DNA from: Ginsengibacter hankyongi | GTDB taxonomy: Bacteria; Bacteroidota; Bacteroidia; Chitinophagales; Chitinophagaceae | Assembly (NCBI RefSeq): GCF_008710285.1 | Contig: NZ_VYQF01000001.1 | Coordinates: forward strand, 1,249,501 to 1,313,500 | Length of the DNA: 64,000 nt | Reading direction: 5' to 3' | In this document: piece by piece, positions 17,000-26,414 of the stretch | How positions within the stretch are numbered: position 1 is the stretch's first letter | Layout: each line of letters opens with the position of its first letter | Translations under genes and position numbers: made by a program | Notes under the pieces: generated by a model | What the model saw: only the letters and a program-made list of their open reading frames with translations | The model's database searches: none | Told to the model about the DNA's origin: nothing

Positions 17000-18370
17000 T
17001 TATAATTCTGAATCTCCTTCTTCTTTAAACATTTCAATCAAGCCATTTTTAAAAGAATCCATAAATCCCTTTAAAGTTTTCCGGGGCTTTACCACAATAT
17101 TTTTATGGTTCGTAATATCTGCTTCAACTTCGTCTACACTTGGCTGTTGTAAATGAGCAGGAATATTAACTTTTGTATATTGCAATTCAAATTGCTTGCG
17201 CTTATTTTCATAATCATTGTATCCTTTCAATATTAAACCAAGGCATGTTGAATACATTGGCTTGGCTAATTCTTCAATATGGCCTGCAGCAAGATGTTCA
17301 TTTGGATAACCAATACGTGCATTTAATCCGGTAACGTACTCCGTTAGCTGAATTAAATGTTTTAACTGGGATCCGCCACCTGTAAGGATTACACCACCAT
17401 TAAGCAAGCGGTTATCAAGCCCTACCTGTTTTAAGTGGTAAGAAACAAAATCCATTATTTCGCTCATACGCGCCTGTATAATTGCCGCAAGATTTTTTAC
17501 ACTTATTTCTTTTGGAGCCATACCACGTAGCCCGGGAATTGTAATAAAAGCATTTGATTTTGCTTCATCAGCAAGAGCGCTTCCAAATTGTACTTTCATT
17601 TGCTCAGCCTGTGTTTTTAAAACACCAAGTCCTGTTTTAATATCATTGGTAATGTTTTCTCCGCCAAATGGAATCACTGCAGTATGCTTTAATATTCCTT
17701 CATAAAAAACAGCGAGATCTGTGGTACCACCGCCTATATCAACAATAGCGACACCAGCTTCTAAATCATGATCACACATTACTGCTGCGGCAGACGCCAA
17801 TGGTTGCAATACAAGATCTTTTGTAATAAGACCGGCTTTTTCAACACTGCGATTTATATTCCTGATCGCATTTTTATCTCCGGTAATGATGTGGAAATTA
17901 GCGCCCACCTTCACACCGCTATATCCAATCGGATCGGGAATATTTTGAAAATTATCTACAGTAAATTCCTGAGGAATTACATCAATGATCTGGTCGCCTG
18001 CCGGTATATAGGTTTTATATTGATCGTTGATGAGCTGATCAATTTCAGATTGTTTAATTTCTTCATCCGTATTCTGGCGAACAATGTCTCCCCGCGTTTG
18101 AAGGCTTTTAATATGATGGCCTGCAATACCAACATACACTTCGCTGATAGGAAGATTGGGATTGCTGGCATAACAATTTTCCAAAGCTGTTTGGATGGCT
18201 TTTATTGTTTGGTCAATGTTCAACACCATTCCGTGTTGCACGCCATTACTGTTTGCACGGCCAAAGCCAAGAATCTCAAGTTTACCGAATTCATTTTTTC
18301 TGCCGGCAATGGCTGCAATTTTTGTGGTGCCAATGTCGAGGCCTACGATGATGGGTTGTTCGTTGTTCAT
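17000..18370 (-). CDS. ftsA: Cell division protein FtsA
   Basis: A 456-residue actin-fold ATPase that tethers FtsZ to the membrane. The phosphate-1 motif VGLDIGTTKIAAIAG is near the N-terminus, phosphate-2 is VAIVDIGGGTTDLAVF and the adenosine motif is GGVILTGGGSQLKHL. The frame is open to 18406, but ATG at 18370 (MNNEQPIIVG) gives the usual family N-terminus. The final residues (LKGFMDSFKNGLIEMF) form an amphipathic helix that fits the membrane-targeting sequence. It sits between ftsQ and ftsZ as in most bacteria. Confidence 0.95.
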   Translation of the reverse strand: MNNEQPIIVGLDIGTTKIAAIAGRKNEFGKLEILGFGRANSNGVQHGMVLNIDQTIKAIQTALENCYASNPNLPISEVYVGIAGHHIKSLQTRGDIVRQNTDEEIKQSEIDQLINDQYKTYIPAGDQIIDVIPQEFTVDNFQNIPDPIGYSGVKVGANFHIITGDKNAIRNINRSVEKAGLITKDLVLQPLASAAAVMCDHDLEAGVAIVDIGGGTTDLAVFYEGILKHTAVIPFGGENITNDIKTGLGVLKTQAEQMKVQFGSALADEAKSNAFITIPGLRGMAPKEISVKNLAAIIQARMSEIMDFVSYHLKQVGLDNRLLNGGVILTGGGSQLKHLIQLTEYVTGLNARIGYPNEHLAAGHIEELAKPMYSTCLGLILKGYNDYENKRKQFELQYTKVNIPAHLQQPSVDEVEADITNHKNIVVKPRKTLKGFMDSFKNGLIEMFKEEGDSEL

Positions 18371-18481
18371 ATTTTTGTTTTTATATGCCTTTTTATCCCC
18401 TGTCATTGATTAACAGATTTAAATTTTATAAGGCGTGTTGTGTTGTTGTTTATATTTTATTTTTAAAAATCATTTAATAAA

Positions 18482-19681
18482 TTAATAATCGGTTTTTGGT
18501 GGCATTACTGCCTTCGGAACTTTTTTGCTTTTTCCCGCGTCCTTTTGATTGCCTTGTTTTTTTGCAATGTTAGATTTCAAAGGGGCAGGATTTGGTTTTT
18601 CAACAGATGATGAATGGATGGTTAGGGCATTCTTTTTGGTTGCACTTTTACTACCGGATGTTGGTTTTTCAGGAACGTGAATGGGGGCTACAGCAACGCG
18701 TTCTTTATTATTACTTGTATTCACTTTCAGATTCTCATCCGGCGCACTTTCAATTTCTCTTGATGTATTAATATTATTATCATCAGCGGGCTGATCCAAT
18801 TGAATATTTGTCGAATCATTTGTATGCTTTTGAGCCTCTTCAATTAAAGCTTTCATAATTTGAATGGAGCGCAACGAATCCATTTTAATTTCATTGGCGC
18901 CTCTTCTTACACCTACAACCTGGCCCTTATATTGAACATCAATTGCCGAATAATGTGACCACCCGATTTTTGTTAACACTTGTTTATAGAAACACAGTAG
19001 GTTATTAAATTTTTCTTCGCAATTTTCTGCATCACCGAAACGTATAACCTGGTTCCCCAGCTTTGGAATTAACTCGAATGAGCGATTAGGCAAAATATCA
19101 ACCTGGTCTATCTGAGCCATCCAAAAAGAATTGGTATTAATAAATTGACTGAGTGTTTTTATATCTTTAATAAGATTACTATCCTGTTTAGAAAGTACAA
19201 TTACATCAGTAGGAAAATCAGTAAACACAGGCAGCCGAGGTGAAAATTTATCGCTCAATGGAAGCCTGGTTAAAGAACTATCCAGGTAAAATGACATCCC
19301 TGAAGTTGTGAAAATTCTCGCTATCGGCTCCCTTTCGGTTATCCTTACCTGCAAAACGTTATTGTTGTCAAAGAACAGTTCGGCTTTTTTAATCCATTTA
19401 CTCTTTTGCAATTCGGATTCCATCATAGCAAGATCAATCGCATGTACAGGCATTTTCTCCAACTTACCTTCATTTGTTTTTTCTAAAATTGAAATCACAT
19501 CTTTCTTATCAATAAAAAAATTATTCTGCACACCGGTAATTTCAATTTCGATGCGAGAACAGCGTTCGTTATTTCTTCTCTCTATTGCGGCAACCAGTAA
19601 TACAACTGTTCCTGAGCCAATGATAATCCATATCATCGCCGCAAGAATCTTTTTAAGTTTGTATTTACTGTTTATTGACAT
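18482..19681 (-). CDS. ftsQ: Cell division protein FtsQ
   Basis: A 399-residue bitopic membrane protein. A basic N-terminus and one transmembrane helix (about residues 11-30) precede a POTRA-like region (IEIEITGVQNNFFIDKKDVISIL) and the beta domain found in FtsQ. The last 120 residues are Lys/Ser/Asn/Pro-rich low complexity, an extension beyond the usual 250-280 residues. Identity rests on position between murC and ftsA and on domain layout, since FtsQ sequence is poorly conserved. It links the early ring to the septal peptidoglycan synthase. Confidence 0.85.
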   Translation of the reverse strand: MSINSKYKLKKILAAMIWIIIGSGTVVLLVAAIERRNNERCSRIEIEITGVQNNFFIDKKDVISILEKTNEGKLEKMPVHAIDLAMMESELQKSKWIKKAELFFDNNNVLQVRITEREPIARIFTTSGMSFYLDSSLTRLPLSDKFSPRLPVFTDFPTDVIVLSKQDSNLIKDIKTLSQFINTNSFWMAQIDQVDILPNRSFELIPKLGNQVIRFGDAENCEEKFNNLLCFYKQVLTKIGWSHYSAIDVQYKGQVVGVRRGANEIKMDSLRSIQIMKALIEEAQKHTNDSTNIQLDQPADDNNINTSREIESAPDENLKVNTSNNKERVAVAPIHVPEKPTSGSKSATKKNALTIHSSSVEKPNPAPLKSNIAKKQGNQKDAGKSKKVPKAVMPPKTDY

Positions 19682-19694
19682 TTATTATAAAATA

Positions 19695-21065
19695 TTATTT
19701 CAATAAAATCCCTTTTATTGGTTGCACAAGTTGATCTATGTCTCCGGCTCCTGCCGTAATTACTAATTCCAAATCATGCTCATGTAATTTGCTATGGTTT
19801 AATATTTGCAACAACTGCTCCTTTGTGCAACAGATGCCTTTTGCTTCATTCATTCTGTCTGCAATAATTTCGCTCGTTACATTTTCAATAGGCAATTCCC
19901 TGGCAGGATAGATGGGCAGCAGGTACACATCATCACCAAGATTTAATACTTCTGCAAACTCATTCGCAAAGTCCCTGGTACGGCTAAACAAATGCGGCTG
20001 AAATACAATTGTACATCTCATTTCCGGGAACAAATTTTTAGCACTTTTAATCAACGCTTTCAGTTCTTCAGGGTGGTGGGCATAATCGTCAATAAAGACT
20101 GTTTTATCATTCTTAATAATATATTCAAAGCGTCTTTTTACTCCTTTAAAATCGTCAACCGCCGCTTTTATTTTTTCCGGCTCAATGCTAAGATGATTTG
20201 CTATCGCAATAGCGGCAACAGCGTTTTCAATATTATGCATGCCACCCATATTGAGTTTTACATTATTAAGCTGCCAGCTTTTTGATTTAATATTAAACTC
20301 GTAGGCGCCGTTCAACAATTTTATATCATCGGCAAAAACATCAGCCTCATTATTCTGAAGGCTATAACGTAAACGGTTAGCCGCAGAAAATTTGCCGGCA
20401 GGCAAACTATAATTAGTTAACAGCAAACCACCCTCTTTAAGCTTGCCGGAAAATTGAACAAAAGAATGTTCCATATTTTCTTTAGTGCCATAAATATCCA
20501 GGTGATCCGCATCCATAGCAGAAATCAAAGCAATATCCGGGGATAACTGCAAAAAACTCCTATCGTATTCATCAGCTTCCACAACAGAAACGTTGTTATC
20601 GCTGTTCCAGAAATTGGTATGATAATTTACCGAAATGCCACCTAGGAAAGCATTACACCCAAACCCGGAATGCCGCAAAATATGAGCAACCATCGTGCTT
20701 ATAGTTGTTTTGCCATGTGTGCCGGCTATACAAATATTGAAAGAAGACTTAGTTATTTCTCCAAGTAAAGCGCTTCGTTTTATCAGCTCATAATTATTAT
20801 GTAAATAATAATTGAGTTCTTTATGGTCTTTAGGAACTGCAGGAGTATAAACAACCAATTGAGCGTTTTTATCAAGAAGTTCAATATCATCTTCATAATG
20901 AATATTAATTCCATCATTTTCCATCTGCCTTGTTAAGTTGGTTACTGTTTTATCGTAACCGCTTACCAAAGCATTTTTGTTCAAATAATATTTAGCAAGG
21001 GCACTCATTCCTATGCCACCAATGCCAATAAAGTAAATTCGTGATATGGCTGTATAATCTTTCAT
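19695..21065 (-). CDS. murC: UDP-N-acetylmuramate--L-alanine ligase MurC
   Basis: A 456-residue cytoplasmic Mur ligase that adds L-Ala to UDP-MurNAc with ATP. The N-terminal UDP-binding motif reads YFIGIGGIGMSALA, the ATP loop AGTHGKTT, and the central segments VVEADEYDRSFL and NIENAVAAIAIA are typical; the C-terminal domain has DDYAHHPEELKA. Length is normal. The gene follows murG with a 22-nt gap and precedes ftsQ by 13 nt, in keeping with a single transcript. Confidence 0.97.
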   Translation of the reverse strand: MKDYTAISRIYFIGIGGIGMSALAKYYLNKNALVSGYDKTVTNLTRQMENDGINIHYEDDIELLDKNAQLVVYTPAVPKDHKELNYYLHNNYELIKRSALLGEITKSSFNICIAGTHGKTTISTMVAHILRHSGFGCNAFLGGISVNYHTNFWNSDNNVSVVEADEYDRSFLQLSPDIALISAMDADHLDIYGTKENMEHSFVQFSGKLKEGGLLLTNYSLPAGKFSAANRLRYSLQNNEADVFADDIKLLNGAYEFNIKSKSWQLNNVKLNMGGMHNIENAVAAIAIANHLSIEPEKIKAAVDDFKGVKRRFEYIIKNDKTVFIDDYAHHPEELKALIKSAKNLFPEMRCTIVFQPHLFSRTRDFANEFAEVLNLGDDVYLLPIYPARELPIENVTSEIIADRMNEAKGICCTKEQLLQILNHSKLHEHDLELVITAGAGDIDQLVQPIKGILLK

Positions 21066-21087
21066 TCAATAATCTTACATAAGAAGA

Positions 21088-22245
21088 TTAATTATTTTTA
21101 TTTTTTATAATTTTTAAAATCTCATCTGCAATTGTTTCATCTGCATGTTCATTCGCCGTTTTTAAAATATTTGTTTCCAGCTCATGAATCCTTTTTTCAT
21201 CTTTAATTAATTCAAGTAACGTGTGCATCAAATGGTTCTGCACGTCTGCATCGCGAATCATTATTGCAGCATCTTTTCTAACCAGCGCCAGTGCATTTTC
21301 CGCCTGGTGATCTTCTGCCGCAAATGGATATGGAACAAAAACAGCCGCCTTGCCTACTACCGCCAATTCAGCAATTGTCATTGCACCAGCCCTTGCTACC
21401 ACTACATCTGCAGCTGCGTACGCATATTCCATCCGTGAAATAAATGCGTTGGTCCATATGTTATTCTTTTCCTCTTCAGCTTTTGCAGCCTGCACTGCAA
21501 AAGATTTTCCCGTTTGCCAAATAAGCTGCAGATTATTTTTTTTAAAAACATCTATGTTTTTAGCTATCGTTTCATTTATACTTTTTGCACCAAGGCTTCC
21601 TCCAATTACAAAAACTGTTTTTATTTCTGGCTTTAATCCAAAAAAACTCAATGCTTCGTGCTTTGAGATTTTTTCGGAAAAAATACTGCGAACAGGGTTT
21701 CCCGTTATAACAGTTTTGCCTGCGGGGAAATATTTTTCCATTCCGTCAGTAGCCACGAATATTTTTGTTGCTCTTTTGCCTAGCATAATATTGCTTTTGC
21801 CCGGGAGAGAATTACTCTCATGAACAAACGTGGGGATATCTCTTGTTTGCGCAAGCCTTAAAACCGGGAAGCTTGAATACCCGCCCACGCCGATAACTAC
21901 ATCTGGTTTGAATTTTCGCAATATTCCTGTAACCTGCAAAAAACTTTGCGCCAGTTTAAATGGCAATGAAATATTTTTAATCAAAGAACTTCTGTTATAT
22001 CCTGCTATGGTAAGGCCAATAATTTTATAACCTGCTTCAGGAATTTTATCCATTTCCATTTTCCCTTTCGCGCCAACAAATAAAATTTCTATACCCGGCA
22101 GCAGTTTTTTCAACGCTGCCGCTATTGCCAATGCCGGAAAAATATGGCCACCCGTTCCACCGCCTGCAATTATTATGCGTTTATCTCCACGCTCAGCGGG
22201 AATGACATCTTCCAACTTTTCAATTATATTTCCATTGCTCATCAT
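21088..22245 (-). CDS. murG: UDP-GlcNAc:lipid I transferase MurG
   Basis: A 385-residue GT28 glycosyltransferase that adds GlcNAc to lipid I at the inner face of the membrane, giving lipid II. GGGTGGHIFPALAIA, VGVGGYSSFPVL, FVHESNSLPG and VARAGAMTIAELAVVGKA are the classical MurG signatures. The first 20 residues (to ERGDKR) are a short extension before the conserved core, and two adjacent ATGs (22245, 22242) are possible starts. Located between ftsW and murC, so lipid II synthesis and flipping genes are adjacent. Confidence 0.96.
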   Translation of the reverse strand: MMSNGNIIEKLEDVIPAERGDKRIIIAGGGTGGHIFPALAIAAALKKLLPGIEILFVGAKGKMEMDKIPEAGYKIIGLTIAGYNRSSLIKNISLPFKLAQSFLQVTGILRKFKPDVVIGVGGYSSFPVLRLAQTRDIPTFVHESNSLPGKSNIMLGKRATKIFVATDGMEKYFPAGKTVITGNPVRSIFSEKISKHEALSFFGLKPEIKTVFVIGGSLGAKSINETIAKNIDVFKKNNLQLIWQTGKSFAVQAAKAEEEKNNIWTNAFISRMEYAYAAADVVVARAGAMTIAELAVVGKAAVFVPYPFAAEDHQAENALALVRKDAAIMIRDADVQNHLMHTLLELIKDEKRIHELETNILKTANEHADETIADEILKIIKNKNN

Positions 22246-22267
22246 ACTACCATTGTAATATTTTTAT

Positions 22268-23542
22268 TTACGATTCAACCGGCTCTAACTCCGGCTCTGG
22301 CTCCTTTCCTTCCATTTGCTCAACATTACGTGCAACACTTAAAATAATTCCAATTGCAAAACACGTAAACCAAAGACTGCTACCACCCATGCTGACCAGG
22401 GGCAACGTAACGCCCGTTGTTGGAAAAAGGTTAACTGTTACCCCCATGTTTACCATTGCCTGTATCACAAGAGTAAAACTTAAAGCCACAGCCAGGAATG
22501 CTCCGAAGGCATAAGGACACCTTTGAAAAATTCGTATACTCCGAAATAAAAAAAGCAGGTATATTAAAACAATAATCGTTCCTCCTGCCAATCCGTATTC
22601 TTCAATAATAATTGCATAAATAAAATCGCTATAAGGATGTGGCAAAAAATTTCTTTGTTCACTCTTACCCGGGCCTTTTCCCAATAATCCACCTTTTGCA
22701 ATTGCAATTTTGGCCTGTTGTACCTGGTATGATGCATCTGATTTGTCGCTGTACATAAAATCCTGAACACGCTTTATCCAGGTTGACATTCGTCCAAACG
22801 TTAATATTGATGGTAAATCTTTTGAAGTATGATCCTCTTTATTATAATAATGTGTTGCAACAAGTATTAACAGCATTAGCGGGACTAAAGCAGAGGCCAC
22901 AACCAGCATAATATGGCGCAGGCTTACTCTGCCAATAAACATTAGCATCATTGCAGTACCGCCAATTAATAATGCAGTGGATAAATTTGCCGGGGCAATA
23001 AGAATGCATATTATTATAACGGGAACGATTAGGGGCAAAAATCCCTTCTTAAAATCTTTAATAACATTTTGCCTGCGGCTTAATTGACGGCTTATATACA
23101 TAAAAAGCGCAAGCTTTGCCAGGTCTGATGTCTGGAAGGTCATATTAATCACCGGTAATTTTATCCAGCGATTAGCTTCATTTATACTGCTTCCGAATTT
23201 CAATGTATAAATTAATAGCGGAACAGATATTAAAAACAAAATTGTTGCGACCCGTGAGTAGATGGTATAATTAACCCGGTGTGCAAAATATATAATCAAC
23301 ACACCCAGTGCTATAAAACCAATTTGTTTAAACAAATAACTTTCCGTGCTTTTATTCATTTTATAAGCCAATGAACCTATACTGCTATATACTACCAATA
23401 TACTTACCATGGTAAGCACTACCACAATTGCCCAAATCACTTTATCTCCTTTCGTTCGTTTTAACAGGTTACCCGTTACCTCATGCGCTGAGGAGGAAAA
23501 TGAATTGGTCAATATATCTTTTGAGTTGCTCATTTGCCTCAT
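22268..23542 (-). CDS. ftsW: Septal peptidoglycan glycosyltransferase FtsW
   Basis: A 424-residue SEDS-family membrane protein with about ten transmembrane helices. Conserved SEDS segments are NRWIKLP, FQTSDLAKLALFMY, KGPGKSEQRNFLPHPYSDFIYAIIIEEYGL and the C-terminal FPTTGVTLPLVSMGGSSL. It polymerises lipid II at the septum with its partner transpeptidase (the ftsI gene in this cluster). The start is ATG 23542, though ATG 23533 is equally possible. A 25-residue acidic tail rich in Glu and Pro follows the last helix. Confidence 0.95.
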   Translation of the reverse strand: MRQMSNSKDILTNSFSSSAHEVTGNLLKRTKGDKVIWAIVVVLTMVSILVVYSSIGSLAYKMNKSTESYLFKQIGFIALGVLIIYFAHRVNYTIYSRVATILFLISVPLLIYTLKFGSSINEANRWIKLPVINMTFQTSDLAKLALFMYISRQLSRRQNVIKDFKKGFLPLIVPVIIICILIAPANLSTALLIGGTAMMLMFIGRVSLRHIMLVVASALVPLMLLILVATHYYNKEDHTSKDLPSILTFGRMSTWIKRVQDFMYSDKSDASYQVQQAKIAIAKGGLLGKGPGKSEQRNFLPHPYSDFIYAIIIEEYGLAGGTIIVLIYLLFLFRSIRIFQRCPYAFGAFLAVALSFTLVIQAMVNMGVTVNLFPTTGVTLPLVSMGGSSLWFTCFAIGIILSVARNVEQMEGKEPEPELEPVES

Positions 23543-23589
23543 CCCGAAGTTGTATCGTTAATAAACTTTACAGCGTAGGAAATTTATTT

Positions 23590-24930
23590 TTATAAATCTT
23601 TTACTGCTTCTTTAAATTGTTTCCCCCGGTCCTCATAATTTTTAAAGAGATCAAAACTTGCACAAGCCGGAGATAATAAAACCACGTCGCCTTTATTGGC
23701 AAAATGAAAAGCCGCCTGGACCGCATCTTTTGCACTCGTTGTGTTAACCATCAACCCTACATCGTTACCAAATGCCTCGTGAATTTTACGGTTATCAATT
23801 CCCAAACACACGATGGCCTTAACTTTTTCTTTTACGAGGTCTTTTAAAAATGAATAGTCATTTCCTTTATCAACCCCACCGAGAATAAGTATGGTTGGTT
23901 TAGTCATACTTTCCAAAGCAAACCAGGTACTGTTTGTATTGGTTGCCTTACTATCATTAATAAATTCGACACCTTTAATTGTTGCCACCGTTTCCATACG
24001 ATGCTCGAGACTCTCAAAAGTTTGCACGGCATCTCTTATTTTTTCTTTTCGTATATCCATCACAACCGCAGAAAGTCCTGCTGCCATGGTGTTATATTGG
24101 TTATGCTTGCCCTTAACGGCAAAGTCTTCCACGCTCATATTCATTTCTTCTTTTTGCCATTTTATATGCATTTCTGCATTGGTTATGTAAGCACCTTGCG
24201 GTAGCGATTTTCTCATGCTGATTGGTAGTGGGTTAGTACTGTTTAAAAATTTGTTTAAATATTTTACTGTTACTTCATCATCCGCGTTATAAATAAATAC
24301 ATCATTCTTTGTTTGATTTTTTATGATATTGAATTTGCTCGCTATATAATTTTCGAAATTGTATTCATACCTGTCTAAATGGTCTTCTGTTATGTTGGTT
24401 AATATTGCAACATCCGGCCGGAATGTTTTTATATCATCTAACTGGAAAGAACTTATCTCAACCACATATACCCGCTTTGGCTCTTTGGCTACCTGCCTTG
24501 CAAACGAATATCCAATGTTGCCAACCATCGCACAATCAAGTCCACCTTCTTTACAGATATGGTAAACCAACGATGTTGTTGTTGTTTTCCCATTGCTGCC
24601 CGTTATTCCAATAATCTTACTGCCGCCTTTATACCAAAATGCAAATTCTATCTCACTGATTATTTCAACTCCTTCTTTCCTTAATTCTTTTATAAGGTCA
24701 TTTTTCTCTGGTATTCCCGGGCTTTTCACAATAACATCTGCACTAAATATTTTTTCTTTGGTATGAACTCCTTCTTCAAAATCAATGCTGTTTAATGTTA
24801 ACTCACTTTTAAAAGAAGCATTGATTAAAGAAGCATCACTTACAAAAACATCATAATCTTTTTGCTGAGCCAGCAAAGCCGCACCTACACCGCTTTCGCC
24901 GGCGCCCAGTATTACTATTTTTTTTTTCAT
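23590..24930 (-). CDS. murD: UDP-N-acetylmuramoylalanine--D-glutamate ligase MurD
   Basis: A 446-residue Mur ligase that adds D-Glu to UDP-MurNAc-Ala. The N-terminus IVILGAGESGVGAALLA binds UDP, the ATP loop is GITGSNGKTTTT, and LTNITEDHLDRY plus FINDSKATNTNSTWFAL are MurD-specific segments. The C-terminal DVVLLSPACASFDLFKNYEDRGKQF motif is strongly conserved in the family. Normal length; a 160-nt gap separates it from mraY upstream, the largest inside the cluster apart from none of note. Confidence 0.96.
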   Translation of the reverse strand: MKKKIVILGAGESGVGAALLAQQKDYDVFVSDASLINASFKSELTLNSIDFEEGVHTKEKIFSADVIVKSPGIPEKNDLIKELRKEGVEIISEIEFAFWYKGGSKIIGITGSNGKTTTTSLVYHICKEGGLDCAMVGNIGYSFARQVAKEPKRVYVVEISSFQLDDIKTFRPDVAILTNITEDHLDRYEYNFENYIASKFNIIKNQTKNDVFIYNADDEVTVKYLNKFLNSTNPLPISMRKSLPQGAYITNAEMHIKWQKEEMNMSVEDFAVKGKHNQYNTMAAGLSAVVMDIRKEKIRDAVQTFESLEHRMETVATIKGVEFINDSKATNTNSTWFALESMTKPTILILGGVDKGNDYSFLKDLVKEKVKAIVCLGIDNRKIHEAFGNDVGLMVNTTSAKDAVQAAFHFANKGDVVLLSPACASFDLFKNYEDRGKQFKEAVKDL

Positions 24931-25090
24931 TTCTTTTTTAATTGTTCACGCAATTAAAAAAATTGGTTCTTCAACGGAATGAATTTAACAGGTCAGAAAA
25001 CTGTCATCATTGGAATTGGAAAGGATCAAATTTTTTTAAAAAACATTTTCATAAAGACAAATCCAGAACTCATTAAATACTTATTTCAAA

Positions 25091-26404
25091 CTATCTCAAT
25101 TTTAATGTTACTACTGCAAATACTACCGATAAAATCGTTACCACCCAGAAGCGAACTGCAATTTTACTTTCATGGTACCCCAGCTTTTGATAATGGTGAT
25201 GCAAGGGACTCATCAGAAAAACTCTTTTGCCTTCTCCATATTTTCTTTTAGTGTATTTAAAATAACTAACCTGGACGACTACGCTTAAATTCTCTACCAA
25301 AAACACGAAACAGAATATCGGTATTAATAATTCCTTTCTAACTATTATCGCCAATGATGCAATAATGCCACCTAATGCCAGGCTTCCGGTATCGCCCATA
25401 AAAACCTGCGCCGGGTAAGCATTGTACCAAAGAAATCCAACACAAGCGCCCACGAGCGCCGCTATAAAAATGGACAACTCACTAAGGTTGGGTATATACA
25501 TTATGTTTAAGTATTCCGCGATACGCACATCGCCACTTACAAAAACAAAAACTCCCAGGCCCAATCCAATTATGGCACTCACCCCTGTTGCAAGCCCATC
25601 TAATCCATCCGTTATATTGGCCCCGTTTGATACCGCCGTTACAATAAATATTACAATGATGATGTACAATATATAGGTATAGTTCGCCCAGCTTTCCGGT
25701 AATAATTTTGCATAGTTAAACTCGTGCGTTTTCACAAACGGAATGGTTGTTATCGGCGTTTTCACCGTAACAAACCTGTGCACTTTTCCATCGATCACCA
25801 ATGTGTCTTCATTTTTTCCAAGCCGATGTTCTCCGCGTTGAAGTGCGTTATTCTGTATTCCATAATTATCAGTTATCACCTCACGTTTCACTACAACATT
25901 CTGGTTAAAATATAAAGTAGAACCAATGATAATTCCCAGCATTATTTGGCCAAATATTTTAAACCGTCCTGCAAGACCATCAGCATCATTTTTCTTATAA
26001 ATCTCTCCTCTTGCTTTCGCAATACGCCTTGCTTTTATTTTTAAGTAATCGTCTATAAATCCTATTATACCCAGCCATACAGTACACAACAACATCAGCC
26101 GTACATATACCTTGTCAAGGTTTGCCAATAATAATGTTGGGATTAATATTGCCAATAAAATTATAATGCCCCCCATTGTGGGAGTACCTGACTTCATTTT
26201 TTCACCTGCCAAACCCAACTCTCTAACGGACTCGCCTATCTGCTTTCGCTTTAAAATATTTATAAGGCGTTTACCGTATACTGTTGTAATAAACAACGAT
26301 AATAAAACCGCCACCAGCACCCTGAAGGTGATAAAATGAAATAGCCCGCTTCCCGGAAACTTTATTCCATTTTTAGTAAACCATTCAAAGAGGTGATAGA
26401 GCAT
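25091..26404 (-). CDS. mraY: Phospho-N-acetylmuramoyl-pentapeptide-transferase MraY
   Basis: A 437-residue polytopic enzyme that transfers phospho-MurNAc-pentapeptide to undecaprenyl phosphate, forming lipid I. Catalytic segments are GFIDDYLKIK, NITDGLDGLA and the cytoplasmic LHHHYQKLG. It is about 75 residues longer than E. coli MraY because of an insertion around residues 165-230 (with EHRLGKNEDTLVIDGKVHRF) between two helices, common in Bacteroidota as far as I recall. Placed between murE and murD; murF is not in this cluster. Confidence 0.95.
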   Translation of the reverse strand: MLYHLFEWFTKNGIKFPGSGLFHFITFRVLVAVLLSLFITTVYGKRLINILKRKQIGESVRELGLAGEKMKSGTPTMGGIIILLAILIPTLLLANLDKVYVRLMLLCTVWLGIIGFIDDYLKIKARRIAKARGEIYKKNDADGLAGRFKIFGQIMLGIIIGSTLYFNQNVVVKREVITDNYGIQNNALQRGEHRLGKNEDTLVIDGKVHRFVTVKTPITTIPFVKTHEFNYAKLLPESWANYTYILYIIIVIFIVTAVSNGANITDGLDGLATGVSAIIGLGLGVFVFVSGDVRIAEYLNIMYIPNLSELSIFIAALVGACVGFLWYNAYPAQVFMGDTGSLALGGIIASLAIIVRKELLIPIFCFVFLVENLSVVVQVSYFKYTKRKYGEGKRVFLMSPLHHHYQKLGYHESKIAVRFWVVTILSVVFAVVTLKLR

Positions 26405-26414
26405 TTAACTTTAT

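Noticed and set aside
17768-18409. 213-codon plus-strand frame opposite ftsA
   Set aside because: It lies fully inside the ftsA gene, has no recognisable domain and the ftsA reading is beyond doubt.
24979-25251. 90-codon plus-strand frame covering the murD-mraY gap
   Set aside because: Half of it overlaps mraY antisense, the sequence looks random and no promoter is seen.
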